A stretch of 64,000 nt of DNA from Molossus alvarezi (taxonomy: Eukaryota; Chordata; Mammalia; Chiroptera; Molossidae): NCBI GenBank assembly GCA_037176705.1, contig CM073887.1, positions 24,803,501 to 24,867,500 on the forward strand. Direction: 5' to 3'. Shown one piece after another: positions 15,101-27,500 of the stretch. Position numbers and translations under genes: made by a program. Position 1 is the first letter of the stretch. Each line of letters begins with the position of its first letter. The notes under the pieces were generated by a model. The model searched no databases and had not been told where the DNA came from. It saw nothing but the letters and a program-made list of their open reading frames with translations.

Positions 15101-15478
15101 TCACTTGAAAGAAAAATGGAAAAATCATGTTTTCAGAGGAGGTTTCTACCAACATCAGCCTTGGCCATGGGATTCATCTGCTCATTTCTCAGCGTCTGGG
15201 CATTGCCCGCTGGGCAGTGGGCACTCAACTGTAAAAGGACCCTGTCCTGCCCTGGCTGGTTTGGCTCAGAGGTTAGAGCATTGGCCTGAGGACTGAAGGG
15301 TCATGGGTTCAATTCCCCATCAAGGGCATGTGTCTGGGTTGCAGGTTTGATCCCTGGCTCTGGTAGGGGTCATGCAGGAAGTATCCAATTGATTTATCTT
15401 TCTCACATCAATGTTTGTCTCTTTCTCTCCCTCCCTTCCATTCTTTCTAAAAATTAATGGAAAAATATCCTTGGGTGA

Positions 15479-15524
<46 letters not shown>

Positions 15525-18500
15525 ACCTGCCCTGGAACAGTTAAGTGTCTTTGTTTGTTTGTTTGTTTGTTTTGGTTAATCCTCACCCAAGGATAATTTT
15601 CCCATTGTTTTTAGAGAGAATGAAAAGTAGGGTGTTAAGAGGAGAGAGAGAAATATTGATTGGTTACCTTCTGCACACACCCCAACCTGGGCTGGGAATC
15701 AAACCTGCAGCCCTTCAGTGTGCGGGCCAATGCTCTAACCACTGAGCAACGCCAGCCAGGGCCATTCATGTGTCTTTTGATAGTTTTATCTTTCTAACAG
15801 TCATTTAGGGTAGGCAGATAAGGTAGGTGGTATTTCCATATTATAAATCAGGAAACTGAAGTGTAAGAAGCTTAAGAAACTGACTTGATCATAAAACTAA
15901 TTAGTGGCTGAGTCACGACCAGAACTCAAATCTTTATCCCTCTCTCCTTGCCCCAGTTTAAAAAAAAAATGTGGTAAAATATACATAACATAAAATTTAC
16001 CATTTTAAATGATAAGAGCTCAGTGGCATTAAGAACATTTACCTGGTCATACAACCATCATCATCACCAATTTCCACAACTTTTTTATCATCCCAAACAG
16101 AAACTCTGTACCCATGAAATAATAATTACTCATACTCTCCCCCCACCCTTGGGAACCACCATTGTACTTTTTATCTTTATGAATTTGATCACTCTAGGTC
16201 CCACAAACAAGTAGAATCATAAACTATTTGTCTCTTTGTGTCTGGCTTATCCCATTTAGCATAATGTTTTCAAGGTTCATCCATGGTATGTATCAGGATT
16301 TCCTTCCCTTTTCTTCTACCTTAACCATTTTTGAGTGAACAATTCAGTAGTGTTAAGTATATTCACATTGTTGTACAAGAAATCATTTCTTTTTAAGGTT
16401 GAATGGTATCCCATTGTATGTATACTACATTTTGTCTATCCATTCATCTGTCTGTTGACATTTGGGTTGTTTGTATCTTTTGGCTTTTATGAATTGTGCC
16501 ACAGGGGATAATGCTGTGCTCCTCCCTTTCCCCCTCTTGATCTCTTTCATTTATTTTATTTTTTGTGTGTTTTTATTGATTTTTCAGAGAGAGAGAGAGA
16601 GGAAGGTAGAGAGATATAGAAACATCAATGTGAGAGAAACATAGCTTGGCTGCCTCCTGCACGCCCCCTACTGGGGATCGAGCCACAAGCTGAGCATGTG
16701 CCCTGACTGGGAATCAAACGGACCTCTCAGTCCATGGGAGGATGCTCAATCCACTGAGCCATACCAGCTGGGTTGCCCCATGACCTCTTTTAAAGATTGT
16801 TTGTAGAACTCTTAATATAAGTGCGTTTTCACCTCTAAACAAGATACATTTCTAGAGCATTGTGAATGTCAAAACCAATCCTTCCATCTAAATCTCATTA
16901 AGTAAGACTGTTTGGTGTAGAGAAGAGACTTAACTATGGGGAATATGAATGGAAATAATTAGCTAGAAATTGAATCATTTTTATTTATTCAAGGGAATAA
17001 CCAGCAAGTGCCTGTCAAGAATGAAATAGACAATTGTGAAACTTTGAAAAAGGTTGACACAAAGTCTTCTTCAGAAAAGAAGATCCACAAAGCATCTAAA
17101 GAAGACATATGTTCTGAGAAACAGGACATACCTTCTGTCGAGGTCTGTACTCATTTTTTTTCTTGCCTATTATAGAGAACAATACCTATTTCAGAGCTTA
17201 GAGTGCAAATATTTGTGTAATAATTGTACATGTATATGTCATACTTTTGAAAGAAGATAGTTATCATGCATTTGGAATCTCTTGATAATTGGTGAGTTGG
17301 TGTGTTCAGAAAGTTTTATCTATCTTCTAATTATACAGGAGGTTCTAAAATAATTTTTTTGGGGGGGGGCATCAGATAGCTTTGACTCTCAAGAGAAGCT
17401 GTTCTTAAGCAAATGGTTATGTGACTTTCTGGCTTTGAATCCAGCTCGTCACTTTTTTGCTTGGTAATAATGTTGGACAAGTTAAGCATCCCGGTCTCCT
17501 TGTCTGAAAAATAATGTAATAATATTAATATAAAATAGTATACCTACTTTGTAGAGTTGTGAGGATTAAATGAGTTAATATGTTAAGGTCTCAGCATCAT
17601 AGCAGCTGTTACTAAGTTCTGATGAAGAGTAAGTACCAAGAAAATGATAGGTATGACTGTGATCATTACTGACACGGGAGTGGCCGGATTTGGGTGGAAC
17701 CAGAGCTTGCACGGTAGGTCAAACCTGGAGCTGGTGATTGGGGAGTTGTCCCCATGGAGGTTAGAATTGCAGGGTGACCCTGAGATCTCCGAGCTATGTG
17801 CAGAGAGAAGACCCAGGGCCTGAGTCTAAGCTGTGGCCAGCGTTAAAGCTGCAGATGCTTGAGGGTGTAGGTAAAGCTAGGCCAAAGGAGGAAGGCAGGG
17901 CATGCTGCAGGCAGAAACAGTCGCTGACTTCAGGATAGGCAGGCTGGATGCGGCTAGCAGTGGGCACCATTCACCCATCTCAAACTCAGCTGTCAGCTCC
18001 CGAGCCAGGCTTGCTCTCTACACGTGTGCCCTTGGTTATGGCAGTTTTCTTAATTCATTCAAGTTCTTTATTTTTTGTTTCTATGTCTCTTGCTGGAGTT
18101 CAGACATTTCTTGCGTCCCGGTCGTTGTCGGTGTTTCTTGTTTCTTTTCTGGTCCACGAGCCTGTTTTGGACAGACATCTGCACCGAACGTGGCGGCCAG
18201 CTCGACAGTCAGGACGCAGCGAGTCCAAGGGTGTGGGGGACTCGGGCTGTGCTCTGTGGTGCAAGGCTGTGGGTTTTCTGGTGCAGCATGGGGGGACAGT
18301 CGCCTGTCATTTTCTTTCCTGGCTCTGTGACTCACTCCCAGTTTTGCAGAACTCTCCTTTAAAACCTCGTGCGTGAGTGTGCTTTCCATTTCATTGTTGG
18401 TCTGGAGAAAATCATTCTCAATAAACACATTCCCAAGTGTATCGCTCAGTGTTTGTTTCTCTAGAACATTCTTAGGGCCTAATTTTTCAGCTTAGAAAAC

Positions 18501-21500
18501 TATATAAATCTGTATAGTACATAGAAACATTCATCTAGACTTATTGACAAAGAAGGTTGAAGCCCAGATTGGGAGCCACAAACTAAATTTTGACCCTAGC
18601 GTTGGCTGTTTATTTTCTTTTAAGCAGACTTTTTTTTTTCCCCTTAGTATAGAAATTCATGATTATTACAGAAACATAAAGAAGGGAGGAAAAGATCTAC
18701 CCAAAGTGAACCACTTTTCACTTTTTACTGTGTTCTGCTTTTTTTTCTTTTGGCAAACTTTTAAAAACTCAGGATCATTATGGTGTTTACTTAGCTTTGT
18801 TATGGTGTTGTAATTCCACGTATTCTCATGTTAGAAATGAATGGGGAGCTTTGTTTGCAGGGTTACGTAACATTCCAGCACTTAACCATGCCCTAGCCTG
18901 AACCGGTCCCCTGCAGGTGGAATTAACGTCGTTTACAGCTTTTCATTTTCACAAGTGACCCTGTGATGAGCTCTTCAGTTCTTACGTGTTGCCTGTTTAC
19001 CGGATACCACCTTGTTCTAGCTTTCTAGAGACCGAGGGAAAGAGGATCCACCCTTGAAGGAAGGCTCCCCCCTGTGCTGCCGGTTGCTCCCCAGGAAGGT
19101 GGTAGCGACTTATGTTCCCTCGCGCAGTCCATGAGAAGGCTGGCTTTCCACCGCTCTCAGCAGCACTGGTTTTGTTTTCGTTTTTGTTTTGTTTTTTCTG
19201 CAAAATCCTGGTCAGTGTGAGAGGTGAACAGTTGTGTTTTGTTTTTCATTTGAATGTGCGCATCTCTTATTAGGGAAAAGGGAGCGTTTTCCTTCATTTC
19301 ATTTTTTGTAAAATTCCGAAAACACGAGTGAAAAAGCATCTGTCCAAAAATCCTACCGGTGAGATTTTTTTTTGTAAATAATATTTTTTATATATAAACT
19401 GAGAAGTAAATGTTTAACCTGGTTCCAAGTTCACCGCTCAGAGCCGATGCTGCTGGCGCTGCCCCGCCCCCAGCCCTGCCCCCAGCCCTGCCCGGGAGTT
19501 TGCAGGCAGGAACCTGCCGTGTACACGCAGCTGAGGTTTTTAAAACTAAAATGGAAGGATGAGTTGCAAGCTGGTCTAAGTTTGCCTTTCCTCCAAACAT
19601 ACTTTATTATGAAATATTTTGCCTAAACACTTTATTTGGTTTTTTTGGCCTTTTATATTTCTTTTGGGAATTTGCATTTCATGTTCTTTGCCCATTTTTC
19701 CACTGGATGTTAGTGTGTTTTTTTTTATTTTCTGTAAGAAAATATGCAGCTATTAATTCTTTGTCTATCAAGTAGTGTATTCCTTTTTTTTTTTCTCTTA
19801 GTTTCCCTTTCCTTCTTATTTTTATTTGCTCTTATTTATATATGGTGGCTTTAACCTGTTAACCGAACGGGACATATAAATACGTCAAACGTTGGGTACA
19901 GCAAAAAGGGGAATTCCCAGGGAATTCCCTGGTTAACAGGTTAAGAATGCCTTTGTGCAGTCTGCGATTTCTTCCTTTGCGTGTATTAAACTTAGGAAAT
20001 CTTATCTCACTACCTAGCCATCAGTCAAATTGTTCCTTCTGTTGGGGAGAACAGAGCACTTAGCTGGACCAATTAATTCAGTAACGATGGTCATAGCTAA
20101 GTCTTCTGTAAACGGCTTACTACGAGTCAGCTCATTTAATCCTCACAACAGCCTTTTGAGAAAGACTCGGGGAACCAAGGCAAAGAGCCGCTAGGTACCT
20201 TGCCCAGGATCACAAAGCCAGGAAGCACCAGTGGGAATCCAACCCGACAGGGTGGCCTCAGAGACTGTTCTTAACTGCAACACTGCGTGGACTCCCTCAG
20301 TTCCCTGGTTAGCCCTGCCTCCCTGTATGCAGTGCCCTCTCTACTAGAAAGCAAAGAGCCTGGTTGTCTCTTTATTCTTCCTCTTTATTTCTTGACAAGT
20401 CTGTTGCTTTGATTCTCTGGTTTGATTTCCGCCAACTGTTCCATTTGCTGCTGCTTCCATTGTAGACCTGTGTTCTCTCTGTCTCTCTCTCTCTGTCTCT
20501 CTCTCTCTTTCTCTCTCTCCCTCTCTGTCACACACACACACACACACAACACACACACGGCCAAAGTAAAAGGCTGTTCGTTAGTTTTCCATTCCTCTGT
20601 GTCTTCTACCTTTTCACTCTCGGCGACACCCTCTTCCTGTCCCTTCTTGTATTTGCTCATTGACGCTGCTTCTTGGTCATTCCATTCACATCTCTGAGTC
20701 CAGAGTGCCCAGCACTGCCCTGATGTTCACTCTTTATAATATTCCGAGAAAGTGCTGATGCTTCTGACCACTGAGCCCCACCTCTCTGTAGTCTTAAAAT
20801 ACATGCCTTCTGTTTGCAGGTGGTGACGGTTTGTTCTAACCAGGTTGATTTAGAAAGGCAGCCAGTGTCAGAGGGACTGCTTGTCTCTGACTCCACTTAG
20901 AGACTGAGCCTTTATTTGTGTGTGACCGGGGAGGGACAGAAAGGCTCAGGTCCTAGCTGTAAAAACTTTTCTTGGTCCTTCCCCCACTCCCCGCAAAGTT
21001 AGAAATACACAGAGAACAATACATGTACAAATATGGTATGTTTCTAACGTTTAACTCTGGAGTGTCTCTGATCATATGTCTTGAATGTGTCTGTTTCACA
21101 TCAAACTGATGCAATTAGCATAAGGTCCTGTAGAATAGAGCTTTGTGTATTTGTCATGTTTTAAAAATACCTTCAGAATCAGAAATAAGTTAATGCATAT
21201 TTATTGGGGGAAAAATAAAGGAGTATAAAGAATAAAGAAAAAGAATTTCATAATCCCACCATATATACAGTTACAATTTCATTATTTCTACACTTTGTTT
21301 ATTGTAGTAAGCATATTGCTTTAATAGATGCATGAGGCTTTCAACACCCCAGACGTGTAACATGCACGCATCTAAGATCTTTTATTTTTCTTCCAAGCCA
21401 TGCGCGTGTTAGCCAAGTGTATGTTAGAACCTCATGGATTCCTACCCTGATTTCTGGACCAGACTCCTGAAAAGAGGTGAAATGAGCCAATCATTGCTCT

Positions 21501-24500
21501 TTATGAAATGTGAATCCTGAGGGTCAATAGGAAGAGGACTCTCTGAGGAAGGGGATTTGCCTCTGTGAGGTCCCCGAGAAGGCATTTTCCTCCTGAAAAG
21601 ACCTAACACCCTTAAAGCCCTAGGGTCTCAGTGTAAGCTCCCAACACCTCCCCTGTTGACAGTGCCTTTGCATCAGGGCTATGTGGTGGGAGGATTAGAA
21701 TTCGGTACAAGCATGAGCTACTTTAAAAATTTAAAGGACAGGGAATCCCCCTTTCTCTGGGCCTGTTAATAGACCATGCCTAACACTTAAAAGAGGAAAA
21801 TGCTTCAGGACAATTGTCCACAGTTTGGCTGAAATAAACTCACAAAAATTCTTTAAAAAAACCAAAACAAACAAATAGATAAATAGAAGAGGGAAAAGCC
21901 CAAATGAAAAAAGACTTACGTGTAATTTTTATACAAATATAAAATAAACACTTGATCCTTGGACAACACGGGTTTGTATTGCACACGTCCACTTATATAC
22001 AGATTTTTTTCAGTAAATACTGTAAATGTTATTTTTCTTAATAACATTTTCTTTTCTCTAGCTCATTTTATTGTAAGAATGCCTATAACATACAAAATAT
22101 GTGTTAATCGACTGTGTGATCGGTAAGGCTTCCGGTCAACAGTAGGCTTTTAGTAGTTAAGTTCTGGGGAGTTAAAAGTTTTAACAATTATATTTAGATT
22201 AACCATGAAATATCCATGAGACAGCAAAGTCAATTATCATCCCAAGCTATTTTCATGCTGACAAATTTTATAACAGAGATAAACATAAATTTATTTTTTG
22301 TAAGCCCAGGTGAAATAAATGTATTATACTGAATACTAAAAAATAAAAAAAATTAAAAAATAAAGTGTTATATGTTGATTTTCAACTGTGTGCTGGCACC
22401 CCCTAATTCCTACATTGTTCAGGGGTCAACTGTATGGGTATCTCATGCTAAATTAAGTTTTTCAGAACTACATTAAAGAAACATCAAGCATATTCTTGCC
22501 TTATTAAAATGCTTAAACTAGTTTGGAGCATTTTATGGAGATTTGGCTATTTTCCTGAAGTTCACCTATAAACAAATAAAAATGTAAATACACGGATTAC
22601 TTCTAAGTTGAGTTTTTACATGATTTCTCTTCAGTGGTCATCCATGGGAATGGTACATGCCAAATTAACAGGTGAAGGCTGGAGGATTTATTGCTGCTGA
22701 AGTTAACAGCAAGCTGACCATAAATTGCTAACAGATGTTTTTCCTTTTTCGCTCCTTAGGAATTTTATAGGCAACATTTTTTTTTCTTGTTTTCTTTTTG
22801 CAGAGGTTGAGGGAGCTAGAGAAAGAAGGGAAATGAAAACAATCTAGAGTTTGAGAAATATACGTCTCTGTTTCCACCAGGTTGGAACTTTCTGAAATTC
22901 ATACAGAGTTGGTCTTCAAAAGTTTATTTTTAAAAATCATATACCACCTTACTTTTCCAGATTAGCTTGATCAAATTTTTCTGTACAAAATCCTTTTTAG
23001 AAGTCATAGAGAGGTTTGTGTGTGTGTGTGTTTGAATGTATATTTAGTAAGTTTAAGCCTTTACTAAAAGTTTTTTGTTTGTGTTTTTCTTTAGCAAGAA
23101 GATCCTTATAGGAAAAAGAAGCTTCAGGAGAAAAAAGAAGGAAATTTACAAAATTTAAATTGGAATAAAAATCGAACGTGTAGAAAAAATAAGAAAAGAG
23201 GTGCTGCTCAGGTCTTGAGGTGTGTACCTTTTACAGTCCCTTGAAGATTTTGTGGTTTTTTGTTTTGTTTTTTTCTATCCTCACCCGAGGACATTTTTTG
23301 ATATTTTGCTTAGATAGAGTGTGAGGGGGAGAGAGAGAGAGAGAAACATCGACGTGAAGGGACACATCGAGTGGTTTCCACCCGCACGACCAACCAGGGC
23401 CGGAGACAAACTGCAACTGAGGTACACGCCCTTAGTGGGAATTGAACCGGGGTCTCTCCGGACCGCAGGCCGAGGCTTCAGCTCCAACCACTGAGCCAAA
23501 CCGGCCAGGGCAGTCCCTTGAAGATTTTGATCTATTTTTTTGCACTATAATTTTACATTTAGCTATTATCTTTGAATCTTATTTCCGTTATGTTGGATAC
23601 AGATAATATGCAAGTATAGATGTTTGTACTTTGAGATAAATGTTCTTAAAATGAACATATTTTCTGGTTGTGTTTTTACTTATTTTTGTTAAAAATACCT
23701 CCATGTGAACAGATTTTTCAAATTTCTGCTTTATACAATGCTATGGGAGGTTTTAGAGGAAACGTCCCAGCAACCTCTGTGCCAGGACCAGCCGCATGGA
23801 ATGGGGTGGTCGCCCCCCGCCAGAGCCCCGCTTCAGTCCTGCGGAGGGAGGCCCTGCAGCCGGGAAGGGCGGGCGACGTTCTGTCTGTGCCCCAAGCCCC
23901 GGAAGGGTGAGGGCAGAGCCAGAGTTGGAACCAGGCCGCTTGGCACTCCCCTCTGGCAGCCGTGCTTCCTGGGGCTTCATCTCCCTGAGCTTTTATTTTC
24001 TTATCAGTAAAGCGAAGGAGCTGGACAGTGTTTATCTGGGAATCTCGTATTTCCGTGTTTCCAGAAATACCTCTCTGATTTTATATACATTTCTCAGCTT
24101 GAGTTTTGGGGTTTTGTTTTGCTTTGCTTTCACCAGGTCCAGTGGTGTGTACAGTTCTGATTTCTGGGGTTAGACTTCCCGTACTCAGCACGCACACACA
24201 TCGACAGCCTCCAGCCCACACCCCCTGCCTCTTCCTCCCCGTGCGGGAGCTTTGCATGGTCCAGCTGTCCCTGGCACTGGCGTGTCCCCTTCCAGCTCTA
24301 GTTTACGAGACTGAGCCCCTGCTCCCTGATTCCTGTGTGTTGCGGTCTGGTTGTTAAAACCCCAGCCCTGGGCATTGACGCCTGTGTCGTCCCAAGGAAC
24401 TCCTCCATCCTCACCCATCTGGGTTTTTCATCTTTTGAGTCTGGGCATCTGGGGTTTCTCTTTCCCGTGAGCTCAGCTGGGTGCTTACATGGGTTTCTGC

Positions 24501-27500
24501 CCAGTTGTTCTCTAGAGGCCGTAGCATGGCACGGGGCCAGGTTGCCCCCTGCAGCATCTCCCCCTTGTCACCGGCAGGGAGCTCTGGCCAAGCAGCCCGC
24601 GTGTGGCCAGGACAGCTGATGGGACGCGCATGTGTGTTTGTTGCAGCGTCTGTCGCTCGGCCCCAGGAGGTTGCATCTGGAGCTCAGACTGCGATTCAGC
24701 CCTGTGACACGCTCCCTACGGTTCTCACACACACTCGGCTGAGAGGGCCGGGCAGGTCCCGTGGTCCCCAGCTCACATCGAGCCATCAGCAAAGTGCAAA
24801 TACGGAAAAAGGAAATTAACTCTTTGTCAGTTCATTGTTAATACCGAATACTAGTTGTTGATGGCGAATTATCCTGCTGGAGGCCAAAATTATTTAGGCT
24901 GCAATTGAAATTAATTGAAAGCTGCGATGCAGTATCCTATAGAAAAGAAAGTTATACCTTGTATTCCTTTATGTGTATTTTTATAAAAATTTGATTGACT
25001 AACAACAGTCACTTTACAGTTTGATATTTTCCTGATATGAACCTATAGAAAGATATGAAATTAGAGTGTCATTTCACCCATTAAACATTATGGTATATAT
25101 TTGAAAGCAGATTTCTGATATGCTGAAGAAACAACTTCTTAGAATGTAGCTGTCAAGTAGCTTGTAGCCAATCAGGATGTTTTGAGAACATGATGCTTAA
25201 GAAGTAGGTGGCTGTTGGCTTGGCTCTTGGCTTCGCTGTTTCCTTGGCTCCTGCCTCTGTCTATATACGCTTTACCTTGAGGGGTCAGAAACCAGTGACA
25301 TCGTGTACATCCCACATATCGAATCTTCTTAACTGCCATCCTACAAACCAAACATGAGGACTGAAATCGGACCCTGTGAAACAATCATCCAGGTAACCCC
25401 TGGCCTTCTCTGCACATGTCCACGTGGCCATTTACAAAGTGTGTGACAGTTCTTCCCTCAAGGAGCTCATGAACTAGTTGGAGAGAGGGGATTATTGGAC
25501 CGTGAAGTCCTCGGGGGAGGAACTTGATCCTTGGTAGACACTACACGTTTTCTATCGATACATGGACATGGTCATCATTCAGCAAATGCGTGCTAAATGA
25601 ATGAATGAGGAAAACATTATACAAACACTGAGCAGCCTCCCCCAGACATCAAGGAGCAGGTTTATCTATTGAGAATCATATTTTACACTAAAACCAAGGA
25701 AGACAAGTGAGAGTCCTGGGCTCTGCTCCGGGATCTGCTCCTTACCTGTTGACCATTACTGACTCCTGTTATTTGTGGAGTTTTATCCTTCTCACTGTCA
25801 AATGCAAAAGTAGATTAAATGACCTCCCAATCAATTCTGTTTCTAAAACGGCAAAATCTTTTTCCTGTGGATGGCTGTCCTTGACTCATCATCTTCTCCC
25901 ATCAGACCCCCAGGGAAGTGGCCCCGAGGTGTTCCCTGTTCCTGTGGTCACCTGTAACGTCTTGGACAGCAGTGTGCGTATATGCATGATAACGTGAGGA
26001 TGCCATTTTTTTCCTGTGGCACTTCCAGGCCTTCCGAACAGAGTGAATTAAAACTCGTGTGCAGTGAATTTGAAAGGTCTGAGCTGAGCCGTGACATCGA
26101 TGTGAGAAGCTGGTGTCCACAGGAGACCCCTGGGGAAACATGTAAGACAGACGCGGGCACGGGAAGAAGCTTACCCGCTGCACAGAGAGAGGCAGGTATG
26201 GAGCCCACCGCGCTGTGAATGGTGCTTCTGGTGGAATTTGTGTCTGGCATCTTAGCGAGATTCTCACTTATCGGGAACGTAGCTTACTGAAGCCCGAATG
26301 GAGAGCTGTCAGGATGAGACCAGAAAACCAAGATGCTTTGAGCCTGGACAGGCCTCTATCGTTGCCCCTCCCTTGCCCCGCCTCCCTGAACGCTGGCCAT
26401 TCTCAACTGTCCCCAAGCAGACTGCTGGAGGAGCCGTGGCTGCTTGCTCTGGGCAACAGCCAGGTTATGAGAATAGTAGCTGTTCTTACACACCTGAGCC
26501 AGGAGTTCCTGCAGAGCCAGGCCACTGTCCCACCCAGCGACTGCTGGGCACGTCCCTGGGAGTGAGAGGCAGAGGGAAGCCAATGCTAGGTCCAGGGCAG
26601 AGCATAGCTGGAGGCTATAGGGCCACGGAAGTTGGCAGTCAGGTGGGGTACAGGATGGGGGGACGTGCGGGCCTCCCAACCAACACACCCGTTCCCAGAC
26701 ATAGGCCCACACCAGTACACACAGGCTGGCAGAGTTAGTGGGCTTCTATCTTTGCCTGTTGTTCATTCCTTTGACACATGTTGCTTTTTTGTCTTAATGG
26801 AAAGCTCTTCCCACCCACACAGAAATAATACTTTGAAGCTCTTAGTGGATATCTAATAAAAGAGAGGGGGAGATTACCTACAAATCTCCAGTCCAGGAGG
26901 CTCGCCTCAGCTTTCTTGATGGAAGTGTCTGTTATTCCCAGAACCACTGTTAGATCCGGGTTATCACTGGTGTGGACAGAGTGAGCTCCAGACAGGTTTA
27001 GTTGCCCGTCCTCTGGGCAGTGGGGATGTAGCTCCTTCCCACTGTGTCTCCCAGTCCCATCCTGAGTTTCAGTTCAGCACTTAGCTGACCCTGCCGTGGA
27101 GCCTTGCCGTCTTCATCACTTTGCCTCTCCTCCGATCGGAAATGGCATCCAGCTGAAAATTGTTTAAGGAAGCACGGGGTCAGCCCTCCTCTCTTCCTTC
27201 CCGCAGAGGGGTACTTCCTGAAGCCTGGGAAGAAGCGCGTCGAGAAGTCTTGCTCAGACTCCAGCTCGGACTGCAGCAGCTCCTCCGGGAGCGTGCGCGC
27301 CAGCCGGGGCAGCTGGGGCAGCTGGAGCAGCAGCAGCTCGGATGGGGACAAGAAGCCCACGGTGGCCCCTCAGCACTTCCTGCCAGCCGGTGAGTCCTGG
27401 GAACAGACCCATGCATGGTTCTCCTACCAGAATGGCTCTCGTCCCAGCAGTGATACCTATAAAAGGAGGTCTTGTCTCCGAGAGACCAGGGCACTGGTAG

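Larger units (their letters stand above)
9449..16993. other. Intron 6 of window: repeat-rich, 7.5 kb
   Basis: It contains SINE copies (9647-9848, 11361-11588, 12134-12360, 13575-13778, 13801-14015, 15245-15485, 15573-15761, 16549-16775), a CA microsatellite, a MIR and an old L1 3' end. The stretches 9870-11350, 12365-13560 and 14020-15240 look unique; open frames there have no recognised product. Confidence 0.6.
17143..23094. other. Intron 7 of window: MIRs, TTAA element, Tigger2/MER8
   Basis: The 6-kb intron holds MIRs (about 17430-17620 and 20095-20300), an 86-bp TTAA-flanked inverted-repeat element (19855-19940), a CT/CA microsatellite (20475-20559) and a Tigger2/MER8 copy (21950-22432). 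Segments 17640-19840 and 20600-21940 show nothing I recognise. Confidence 0.6.

Noticed and set aside
15486..15520. Regularly spaced repeats as a CRISPR-like array
   Set aside because: All regular arrays in the window are microsatellites without spacers, in a mammalian genome.
17902..18376. Two overlapping 142-codon + strand frames in intron 7
   Set aside because: They overlap in different frames, show no family similarity and lie in intron sequence without splice context.
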